A stretch of DNA of 64,000 nt from positions 12,151,001 to 12,215,000 of the forward strand of contig NC_063263.1 in the NCBI RefSeq assembly GCF_019578655.1. The letters run 5' to 3'. Numbering within the stretch: the stretch's first letter is position 1; every line of letters begins with the position of its first letter. Below, in pieces: positions 35,500-45,668 of this stretch. Position numbers and translations under genes: made by a program. The DNA comes from Ricinus communis (taxonomy: Eukaryota; Streptophyta; Magnoliopsida; Malpighiales; Euphorbiaceae). The notes under the pieces are model-generated. The model saw only the letters and a list, made by a program, of their open reading frames with translations, did no database searches and was not told where the DNA came from.

Positions 35500-37392
35500 T
35501 AAATGAAGAACAAATGTGGAAGAAAAAAATGTGACTCTTAAAGGATTTAAAAAAAAAAAAAGAAGATAAATTAAAAGTTTTCTTACTTATAATAGAGAAT
35601 AACATATAAGACTGCCTTCTAACTAAAGTAGCGCAGCCAGCCACCTTTTCTAAATTGGCTACTATTAACCCAGATTCCTGACAGAACTCTGAAACAATTT
35701 CAACAACTTGACATTGATAGTTATTGAAATCGGCAGTCTTCCACCTGCTACTCCAATTCCTGTACTTTGCGCAAATCTTTGCTTTGTTTGGAAATATTTT
35801 GTAAAAGAAATTATTCTTTTCACACTTTACCATATGTGAGAACCTAGTTAACTTCAAGTTCAACTTGGTCTTGCCAGCTTCAAACAATCCACAACCAAAT
35901 GGTAAGTTCTCTTTGATCCAGTGGATCTCATCAATCAATATGGGGTAAGGCTCCAAGTATGTAACAATATTTCACTCTCTGAATCGACATTTTCCAATAC
36001 AACATACCGCCTAGGCATTGAATCTGTACCATGATATACAGCCCATACTTGGTTTGAAGCAAAATCTTTTGCTGTTCTTTGTTGGTTCAGCAGTTCTGTG
36101 TCCGATAGTGGCAGAGATTCAATGGACTGGGCAGGTGTCGCCGAAGGGTTGAGCTTAAACATCCTGTTCGAGAGCTTATCCATCTCTTCATCTGCACAAG
36201 TGTATGCTGGAATTCTATGGGAAACATAAATAAGTTTCTTCCTGGAACTTGAAAAGGAGACTCACTAGCATTACCTGTGCTATATACATTTTTCAGTCCC
36301 TTTACTTTCACCAAACCTGCCACCAGCATACTGCCTTGATTGGAATATCCAGTTAGAATTCCTACTATTTGCAATGCGCGGCCATTCCTTGCATTGAGAT
36401 TTGAGCATCATGCTAGTGGTTCAAAATCCCTGTATATTGCCGAAGCCTCTCCCTTTCTGGGGTAAATCTCAACCAGCCCACTCATCTGGAGACATCCTGT
36501 GTGAGAATGATGTCGGTTCAACAAGAGTGGTCTGACCCCTATCCACGTCGAATAATCCACAGACCAAAGGCAACCCTGCCTCACACCATTTCTTCCCATG
36601 CACAGTATCTGGGACAGGTTTCAACCAGCTGATATACATTCTACAGGGTGATTCATGAACCTTAATCTTAACAATCCGTGCATAGTTTCTAGGCATGCCT
36701 TCATCGTCATGAGCAGCCCAGACTTGACCAATTGCAAACTCTTCAGTCCTCGTGACGAAGTTGTGACGATCGTGATCATCACTGCTTGTAGACGTAACAT
36801 CCCAAGGAAACTTTGCACTAAATCCATCAATTTCCTGTTGAAAATTAGCAGAACCATCACTTGCTTCCTGCGCCCAATTTCCACCACTATGCTCATTAGT
36901 GCCTTTAACATTGATAGCATTCAGCATATCACATGGAAACCTAGTATACCTTACTTCAGACTCCTGCCATTTGACAGCTTGAAGGTATTCCTTCGGGGAA
37001 TCAACAACATGAACTTCCTGCAGGTTTTCAGAACCATAAGATTGCAACCTAATAGCCCGCTTCATATCAAACATAGAGCGTTTCTTTGGATTAGCAAGCA
37101 CAGAAAATGCATCATGGGTGATTTTCAGAGCTGATGCAGCACAAGGGAAGTTGTCCTTAATTGGGTCTAGAAGTGTGACCAACTTGTTATTTTGGATTTT
37201 GATAGCAAACTCAGTGGCCGACGGTGAAACCTCAAGAATCCAGTAGTAGTCAGTGTCACAGCCCAAGAATCCATAGCCCGCCGAGTGTAAGATATCACAG
37301 ACAGCGATCATCCCAGCAATGTCGTCAAAGGGCGGAAGATAGCACTGAATTTTTAGTAAAATTTTTCTGGCAGCCACATAATCACTGCACAT
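35500..37392 (-). pseudogene. DnaJ-DUF3444 protein pseudogene
   Basis: This plant family has an N-terminal J domain followed by one or more DUF3444 modules and is usually intronless. Translation from 37392 gives the family N-terminus and a J-like region at residues about 45-112 (DYYWILEVSPSATE, ending KRSMFDMKR). The HPD tripeptide that activates Hsp70 is replaced (LLDPIKDN). The first DUF3444 starts at about residue 212 (EFAIGQVWAAHDDEGMPRNYARI). Four breaks follow: a frameshift near 36469-36480 before VEIYPRKGEAS, an in-frame TGA at 36408-36410, a one-base frameshift near 36217-36224 before IPAYTCADEEMDKL, and another near 35957-35970 before EPYPILIDEIHW. A second DUF3444 (FASNQVWAVY) is readable after these. 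Its C-terminal end is missing or unrecognisable. The gene is dead in this sequence unless several sequencing errors coincide. Confidence 0.85.
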
Positions 37393-38026
37393 GATCCTTT
37401 CTTTGGCTATTTATACGTCTTGAAGAGCCTGAAACATCTTCTTCTGATCCATTATTGGCAAAACTGACCACTTACTCCATATCTTGGTCCACCGTGTTAT
37501 GCCAAAACCTTATTATTCAAGACAATTGTAACATTGTTATTCAAAAAGTAGGTCATTGTTAAACAATTATAATCTCTTGGAAATCTGAAAATGCAAGAAC
37601 TCAATTCAAGGAAAAAAGAAAAAGAAGAGAAAGAAAGAAACTTACCTTGTTCATGTGACGAATGCTCTAGCTCTAGTGTTGATCCAAAGCGAAAGAAAGA
37701 AGACCCTCCAACTATGTGTTTTGTTTTGGAAGACAAATCCCCGCGCTTTACAAAAGCTGGACCCCCAAGAAAAACGTGTCTAGTACCGACCTGAGCGCGC
37801 AGTACTGTATAATGCCACTTGTCACGCAACAGGTCCAAATGACGGACCCAAACGACACCATTTTAATACCCGATGACTAAACGGTGTCGGTTTCCTTTTT
37901 CTTACTGGCTTGGCTTTGGCTTATACTCTGGTCTGTGGGACTCTGATCTGTGTTTCTTCTCTTCTCTTTATGCTCTAATCTCTAGTTTGAGTTGAGCCAG
38001 AGAGTAGATTAGGAGTAGAGTGAGAA
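37393..38026. promoter_or_regulatory. Divergent promoter region, DnaJ pseudogene and sialyltransferase gene
   Basis: The two genes point away from each other across about 630 bp. A good minus-strand donor site (AACAAG then GTAAGT, about 37641-37651) suggests a 5' untranslated exon for the old DnaJ gene. At 37848-37895 an imperfect inverted pair (AAACGACACCATTTTAA and AAACGGTGTCGGTTT) lies between the two leaders. No coding gene is supported in between. Confidence 0.4.
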
Positions 38027-41000
38027 ATGAGAGGTCACAAGAATACAAGCGGCGTCAGTAGAAGACCAGCAGTTCTCCATTTAGTCTGCATTGCCGCTTT
38101 TCTCTCTCTTTTCGTTTTCGCTATTCAGTCCTCTTTCTTCTCAGGTTTTTCTTTTTCTTAATTCTTTCTAGTTTCTTTTGAAAAACTTTGAAAAGAATCC
38201 TAGTTTTTTCATTTTAGTTGATGTTTTCTATAATTTATGCAGGTGATCGAAGCTTAGATCTGTATAAAGAAGAAATTCGTACTTTATCTAATTTTCAATT
38301 CTCTGTTCAACAATGCGTGGTTAGCTATTTCAATTTTTCTCTACTTTTAGATCTGAATCTGTTTTTCTCCATTTTTGAAGTAATTGATTCTGAATCTTTT
38401 CTTTTTGGCTAGCTTTGAATTATTAAACAATGGACTTTTGAAAAAATTTATGCAAAAATGATGTGAAAAAGCTAGAACTAAAATGGAAGCAATAATATTA
38501 TTGCTGCTTCTAAGAGTCTTGTTAATGATGTAATTGAAATCTTTAGTGTGTGAATTGAATTCTGTGCTTTTACTGAAATCTTGAAGCTATAAATGAATTT
38601 AGGCAAACAGAGGGCTCGGTTTGACGGCACATATCATTGACCATTGCAAGTTAACTCTCAAGTTTCCGCCAGGCACTAACAGCACTTGGGTCTGCTTCTC
38701 TCTCTATTCTTCTATTTCAATCATGTCTATGGACTTTTTTATGAAAATCTTTTTGTTAATATTTAGAAGATGCTAACCGCTTTTTTTTTTTTTTTCAATC
38801 TCAGTATAATGAGCAATTTAAGATTTTTGAACCACTGGAGTATCATTATGATGTTTGTGATGCAATTCTATTGTGGGAACAGGTTGGTGCTTGGTGTTTA
38901 TTCATTTAATTAGTTTGTTATCCTTTATGGAAATGATACATTCTAATGTCTTTAGAGATGCAGTATCGTAACATGACCACAGTGCTAACAAGAGAATACC
39001 TTGATACTCGGCCAGATGGGTGGTTAGACTATGCAGCAAAAAGGATTGCTCAATTGTATGATTCCTTTTTCCCTTATAATTTTTTCCCCAAAATTCTATG
39101 AGTCTCCTGGAATACTTTAAGCTTATATGCCCTGATTTTTTTGGGTTGCAGAGGAACTGATAAATGCTACAATCAGACTCTTTGTGAGGAACATCTTAAT
39201 TTGATTCTACCAGCAAAACCCCCTTTCCGTCCCCGGCAGTTTAAAACCTGTGCAGTTGTTGGTAACTCAGGAGATTTACTAAAGACAGAGTTTGGAAAAG
39301 AGATTGATAGTCATGATGCTGTTATACGAGACAATGAAGCCCCCGTTAATGTGGTAAACTGGAAATAGTAGGGGCTATTAATTCAAACCTGAATGTTGCA
39401 TTGTTTCCAAATGAACCAACCAACCCCAGTCTCTGGCCAATTGTTTCCCTTTTTTTTTTCTCCTTATTTTATTTGAGTATTGTGTCAGCACAAGGATTGA
39501 ATAGTTTCTAAAACCCCATCCTCAGTCTTTATTGCAATTGTATTTCAATGTGGCCATTTCATTATTTTGTCTTTTAATTTGTTGCATATAGAGGTATATT
39601 AGGGTCTCCTCTGCCTTCTTTTGGTAGCTGTGGTTAGTAATTTTGTGCAAGTGCTCATGTCACCTTCTGATTTTTGTGCAGAAATATGCCAAGCACGTGG
39701 GGCTAAAGAGGGAATTCCGCCTTGTTGTTAGGGGTGCCGCTCGTAACATGGTTAAGATTCTCAATGGATCTAGTGAGTTTTCATCTTGGTTTCACACTGC
39801 AACTGATTTATGTAGTTTATTGTTATTTCTTAAAATAACGAATGTATTTATGAGGCTCAGTGCTGGCAAAGTTGCTACCATAGTCTTCTATGTATGGTAG
39901 CTTCTATATTGAGGACAATCAGATGTGACCCATTGATGTGGTTATGCTTTTCTTTAATCAAAAGGCAAACATTCATTGTTAGCCTTACACATAATTTTAG
40001 AATGGAAGAACCTAGTTCAGAATGCAGACTGAAGTGTTTTCCTTGCTAGCTAGGATAAAACAGAGAGCTCTTTTTTCTTTTTCACTTGGAAGGTGGAGTG
40101 GAGGAGAAGAAGGTTTAATTGAATTCTGGCTTTAGTTTGTCTCAAGTATGATAGTACAACTATAAGAACCAATCTCTTCACATTCCCACATATTACTTGT
40201 TCTATACATTTGTCGCCGGATTTTCGTGTCATTTCATTTGATAAAGATGCATGTGTATTTTCACTTTTGATCTTATTCAACGAGTTCGAAAGGCAATGCC
40301 AAATTCTAACAAGTTTTTTCTGCTGCAGCGGATGAAGTACTTATAATCAAAAGTGTAACCCACAGAGACTTTAATGCCATGATAAAGGTAAGTATGGCAT
40401 CTAAAAGCCAGCTTTATCATGTTTATGCATGTAAATAGTTTGTTATGGGAAATGGTTGAATATGCAGTCAGCTTTCATGCTGGATTGCCTGAACAATGGT
40501 TTTGTCATTCATAAGATTATATGCATGGCCTACAGAATCTTTAGTGTGGTTCATTCCAATCAATCAAAATAGATACCGCCTCAATCATTCTTTTACATTA
40601 TTGCTTCTTCAGTTTTCATAGTAGGTCCGCTGGCCAAGAATATTATGGCTTTCAGTAGTCTGATTAGATAACCTAACCTTTCTTGAAAGCACCTAATATT
40701 CTTGTAACATTTGCATTACAGAATATTCCCAATCCTGTTTATCTCTTCCAAGGAATTGTGCTACGCAGAGGTGCCAAGGGAACTGGAATGAAATCTATTG
40801 AACTAGCACTTTCGATGTGTGACATCGTTGACATATATGGGTTCACAGTTGATCCTGGCTATACTGAATGGTAAACTTAATTTTCAAATCTGCGATGTTT
40901 GTTGCTTTATCCTCACTCACATGTTATAAATGTTCTCGCAGTTCTGTCTAAATTTTCTGTTAAGATATAAGCCCTTTATTTTTATGTTTTTTTATAGTCA

Positions 41001-41840
41001 TCTATGAAGTTTCTCAAAAGTCTAAAGTGGGTAGGAACAAGAGAGTTAGAATATCTAAAACATTAGGTGTCTGAAAGTCGTGTAATTATTTTCTTTCTTT
41101 TCTATGTATGCAACATTTTAAATAAGTTGATGTCTTTATATCTTTAAGGCTTTAAGAAATTTCTCATAATCGTCTTCTTTCTTTAATTAACTTCAGGTTT
41201 TCAAAATGTGCATAGGAGATGCTGCCTTCTGTCCCCTGTTTGCTAACTGCTGTTGTAATACTTCTTGTAGGACGCGATACTTCTCTACTCCCAGGAAGGG
41301 GCACAATCCGCTTCAAGGACGTGCATATTATCAGCTCCTAGAATGCCTTGGTGTATGACTATGTTTTCCTTTTACGGCAAATAGATAGCAATATTTTATC
41401 CTTTGCGTAATATTTGTGTCAAGCTATTTAACTTAACTGTTTTTTATGGCTTATATTTTCAGGTTATTAGGATTCATTCTCCCATGAGAGCCCAGAGGAA
41501 ACAAGACTGGTCAGATGTGCCAAGTCGAGAAATGATAAGCAGAGCTCACGCTGCTGCTTTGCGCTTAAAGAGGGGTCAGGGTCCGGGACAGTTTGGAAGT
41601 TGCAAGGTGTGGGGAAATATAGACACTAACAACAATGGGCCCATCTCAGGATCTTCAGATATGAGTGAGGTCAGGAAGTACTCAAATTACAACAAATGGG
41701 AGGTCATGCCATTTGAGAGTCTAAGAAAGGAAGCACGTGATCACTTTGTCCAAATGGAAGGTGTCTCTCTATACAAAATGGATGGCAATAAATTGGATGA
41801 TCTGGTATGTGTGAGGCATTCATCGAAATCTGAGGTATGA
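38027..41840 (+). CDS. SIA1: Golgi sialyltransferase-like protein (GT29)
   Basis: This is a predicted type II membrane protein of about 470 aa, close to Arabidopsis SIA1/MGP2 (At1g08660, about 474 aa), which is Golgi-located and needed in pollen. Plants lack typical sialic acid, so the true substrate is uncertain. A signal anchor lies at residues about 15-38. The sialyl motif L is clear ([11 protein letters not shown], then [15 protein letters not shown]), and a later conserved block has [15 protein letters not shown] and [14 protein letters not shown]. Exons: 38027-38144, 38243-38319, 38603-38689, 38805-38882, 38964-39055, 39152-39353, 39682-39772, 40329-40387, 40722-40870, 41271-41352, 41463-41840. 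The frame is continuous through all joins and the C-terminal block ([15 protein letters not shown]) is complete. The gene appears functional. SIA2 is the other possible family assignment, but the N-terminus and length favour SIA1. Confidence 0.9.
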
Positions 41841-43400
41841 ACATCTGCGACCGCAACTGTTTTATGTTTGCCCTTCAGTAGGTTGCAAGAAGGCAGAATT
41901 TTCTGTTGGTCACAATCGAGTTGGCATGGACTTCCACTGGGATTGGTTTCTTGGATGATGAATCTATTAACTCAACATTTCTGCTACAAGTGATTAAACA
42001 TTTATCAAGTGTTCCCAGAAAAAGTTGTGAAATTCAGAACCTACTTTAGCAACAAGGAGAAAATGCTATGAAATATACTAACCACTGTACAACATTACTG
42101 AACCCCTCTTCACAAATTGTCTTTTAATTTTTTTTTCCTACTTATTCATGTGGGCTAGAGAGTCAAAACCTGCTCGCTTTCTGAGGATTCTTCTAAAAGA
42201 TTACAAGAAGGCACTTAGCTATTCTTTTTAGAGTTTGACATGCATACTACTGCTGCGCTTGAATGGCTTTCACATGTATACAAGAGAGGTGGACGTGAGT
42301 GATCTGGTCTTAGATATTTTCTTCTGGAGCCATATTTGTTTAATTGTTATTATTATTTTTATTATTATTGATAGAATTGCTTTTATCTTTTTAAAATCAT
42401 TAGATTTGTTATCATGTAATAACATATTGATGATATTGGTGTTGTGTGTGCAATTTATTTATCCATTTCTTTTTCAAGTTGCAATTATATAAATTACTTT
42501 GTATTCCCTTAGATTTTAAAAGTTGAAAGTAGTGATTTAAAATAATAATAATAATAAATGATAATTAGATTTATTAGACCAGATCATTTTGTACAATATA
42601 GTTTATACTTGAAACAATGGGTTGATTACAGGTAAGAGGAAGACCCATAAACTTTCTGAATACACTACACTTTGCACGATCTTAATCATCTCTAAAATCA
42701 TTATTGATAGGTTACCATTTTTTTTAAAGTATCTATACACAATTAAGTCTTAACATACTTACATTTAATCTAAATTACTCAATCAGTGAAAAGAATTAAA
42801 CCTAAGATTAAAGTTATCCTAAATTATAGCCAATTTAATATTTTCATAAAAATGATTACCAAAATATCATATATACTTTGCGATCACAATGCAATCACAT
42901 TACAATATTTTCACACTTAAATATATTAGTGTCACGAGTGATGGCATTTTTGTTTAAATAGCCAAAGCTTTATGATTCTACAAAGCCATTTGCATGCAAT
43001 TTTGGTTTATAGAAGAACATATAACCCTGAATGACTATTAATCTAAAAGAACTTCTGTTGCACCAAAATTTTGTTGAATGCAGCCAGAGGATTTGTTTGT
43101 TTTAGTTAAGTTAGTTTGATCCTTTCTGCTTTAATAAAAAGGTAATTGTAGCTAAATTGTTCTGATTTACCAAACCAAATAAATAAATAAATTGTAATTC
43201 TATCCACTTTAGCTGTGAACAAGAATTTGATTAATATTATTGCTAGCAAACAACATCACTCCAGAAAAGCTTTATAAAAATCAAAATAAAGATAGACATA
43301 CTCCATAAATGTATAATTATGTTGCTTCTCTCTAATTATAAAATCTTGGCTTAGCCATGAACTATATGCATTGATCCTTTCAGTAAATGACAAGGCAAAT
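41841..43400. other. AT-rich intergenic region
   Basis: This is the 3' flank of the sialyltransferase gene and distal upstream sequence of LIR1. It has short ATT/TTA runs (about 42347-42368 and 42541-42560) and no coding feature that I can support. Confidence 0.5.
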
Positions 43401-43418
43401 ACAGACATTCTTACAGAT

Positions 43419-43565
43419 AAATATCTTGAACATTGGAAAAGAAAATATCTCCTAGTTGATTGGAACCTGTTAAAACTTCTCCATCTCTCTTACAAAACAT
43501 CAAGAAGAAAAAGTAACCCTTATCCAATAATACACAAATATCTTGCTCTTACCTGATCTATAAAT
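43419..43565 (+). promoter_or_regulatory. LIR1 promoter with evening-element cluster
   Basis: AAATATCT occurs three times on the plus strand (43419-43426, 43443-43450, 43536-43543). The middle copy is a full evening element AAAATATCT (43442-43450), the site bound by CCA1/LHY-type clock MYB factors. An I-box-like CCTTATCC (reverse GGATAAGG, about 43518-43525), typical of light-regulated promoters, overlaps a CCAAT. TATAAAT at 43559-43565 is a likely TATA box, about 80 bases before the ATG. The sites are seen directly; their function is inferred. Confidence 0.6.
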
Positions 43566-43642
43566 TGGTACCCACTCTTTGTACCTGTGAATTAACCAAA
43601 ACCAATACCTGCCATTATTTTTTTTCCCGAAACATTATCAAG

Positions 43643-44298
43643 ATGCAGGCAGCTTTGAGCATTGCACCTCCTGTTTTCCCTGTAAAACCCTCCAAGAACT
43701 TGTCACAAGTGATATTATCTCCACCACAGTTGGGCGCTTCATCTCTTGCTCCTCGTGCCTCTCCAATCAAAGCAGCATATGCTACTGTCGCTTATGACAC
43801 ATCCACAGTTGATTACAGCTCTGTCATCTCGTAAGCTATTAATTTTCTCCTTTCAATCAATATTTTTTACTTAACCTGAATGCATGAGTGTTTCTTTGAA
43901 CTGGGTTTCACTTTAAAGTATGAGCTCATTAGGGTTTACTGACACAATGTTCCTCCTGCAGTGTGTTTCCAGCAGAGGCTTGTGAAACCCTAGGTGGAGA
44001 TGCATGTTTGGCAAACATATTTCCTGAAGTAAAGCTTGAGGCTAGAAACGACGCAGCAGCCGCTAGAATTGCTTCAGAGCCCATTGAAAGAGAGTATCTT
44101 GAATACAATGATGCAAAGACGTAATACCTCAAGTACCCTGCAGCAGTGTAGAACTTCTTTTTGTTTCACGAGTAGATTTTTGTGCATGGATGTACTAATT
44201 AATGATGATGTTGCTTTTGCAGGGTTTTCTGCGCAGAGGCTTGTGATGATCTCGGAGGAGAATTCTGTAGCCGTGAGTATCAGAGAGGAGTGTACTAG
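43643..44298 (+). CDS. LIR1: Light-regulated protein LIR1, chloroplastic
   Basis: LIR1 is a small chloroplast protein that holds ferredoxin-NADP reductase on thylakoid Tic62/TROL complexes. Its Arabidopsis homologue is CCL (At3g26740). The prediction is 140 aa in three exons (43643-43830, 43962-44120, 44223-44298). A Ser/Pro-rich N-terminus looks like a transit peptide. The mature part has two imperfect repeats with a shared AEAC-X2-LGG-X2-C core: VFPAEACETLGGDAC and VFCAEACDDLGGEFC. It ends EYQRGVY then TAG. The ATG at 43643 was chosen because the transit peptide starts there; an in-frame ATG at 43565 lies close to the probable TATA box. The position two genes after the RING gene matches Arabidopsis order. 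Confidence 0.92.
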
Positions 44299-44553
44299 AA
44301 TTTGAAGATAGATATGTCCAGGAAATCTAGGACTTTAAGATAAACGCTTATTTTGCTTTGAATGTATATATATATATACATCAAGCTATTTCCCATGCTT
44401 GACTATGTAATATAATTGCGCACGAATTCAGTAATAATGATATCTGCGAACACTTATATAACTAACTCCAGCTGAATAAAATCTTTCCAAGAAACAAAGT
44501 GATAGAATGATAAATGAACACTTCGAAAGAAAGAGCAAATAGACCGATAATTA

Positions 44554-44770
44554 CACTATAAGAAAAAAGAGCTTATTAAGGTTTCAATTTCGTCGCTAAA
44601 CAGAACTCGCGACCGATTCAGTATGATGGTAAACTATTTGTCGTTAAAAGTTTAGTGACGACAGCAAACAGTCTATCGCCAATAAGAGACTTTGCGTGGA
44701 TTTCGGTCGCTAAAAAAACATAGCAACGGACTGAGTCCATTAGTAACCAGAAATTCATCGCTAATTGACA
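44554..44770 (+). mobile_element. CACTA-type DNA transposon end, remnant
   Basis: CACTATAAGAAAAAAG at 44554 resembles the terminal inverted repeat of plant CACTA (En/Spm) elements (commonly CACTACAAGAAAA). It is followed by subterminal repeats of a GTCGCTAAA/TTTAGTGACG motif in both orientations (44591-44600, 44641-44660, 44704-44713, about 44758-44764), as in such elements. I see no matching right terminus within 1 kb and no transposase, so this is a one-ended remnant. Confidence 0.6.
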
Positions 44771-45668
44771 AGGAATTAGCCTGTTGCTTATATTCAGCGG
44801 CCTATTTTATGCATCTTAACCGTTTGAATTTGTAACATAACGTGAAATTAAGTATCAAAATAGGAAGAAAACATGTCTTATTTCTTTAATTAATTGATGA
44901 TCGATCTCGAAGAACTGGGCAATAGACATATGACCAAAAAAACATAAGAAATAAATATACGAATCGCTTTAAAACGAGAACTCCCGCCAACACAAGCATT
45001 ATTCATATACTGGAACCTCCTTAGCTTTACAAATTTTTTTCTTCTTTTTTCTTTTTTATAGAAAGGTTCAAATCTGAAATTTTATTTATAGGAGAAAGCT
45101 TAATTGTTCATTTTCTTTAATGCTTTTTATTTTAATTTTGGATGGATTTTTAAGTCTAAGAAATGCATCTTTTTCATGTTTAGCATTTGATAAGTAAGAG
45201 ATTTGTAGGGAATGAGCTTTCTCTTGTGACATGCTTGATGAAGCCAATTGTGGACATGCTCATGCAATTTCTTTATAATGTTTTCTAGAAAGCAATTATG
45301 ACAAATATTGTCATTATTCTAAACATTTTACTTATATTTTTTATATTTCAAGTAATTTCAAATTCCATTTGAAACAAAACGTAAAAATATTATAAGTTAA
45401 AATCATTCGATAAAACATTTTAATAAGTAAACAGTCTTTTGTTTATTTATTAGATTAAATGTTAACAAAATTCAGTAATTTTAATTTTATTAAGAATTAT
45501 TTTAAGAGATTATATTCTTTTATAATATTTTGAATATATCTCATTTATTTTTAATTACTACTAATTAATGTATGTATCTTGATGAGTGAAATATTAGAAG
45601 AGCTTTGAACCAATTTTGACCTTTTAAAGATGCAAGTGCGCGCTTAATTAACGACCATAACCGTTCAT
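44771..45668. other. AT-rich intergenic region before the PPR gene
   Basis: No gene or RNA was recognised. The sequence is AT-rich apart from the last 60 bases, which precede the PPR start codon. Confidence 0.5.

Noticed and set aside
37497..37838. Minus-strand frame of 113 codons upstream of the DnaJ pseudogene
   Set aside because: It lies in the divergent promoter, has a Ser/Phe-rich composition from A/G-rich leader sequence, and contains a splice donor suggesting untranslated leader.
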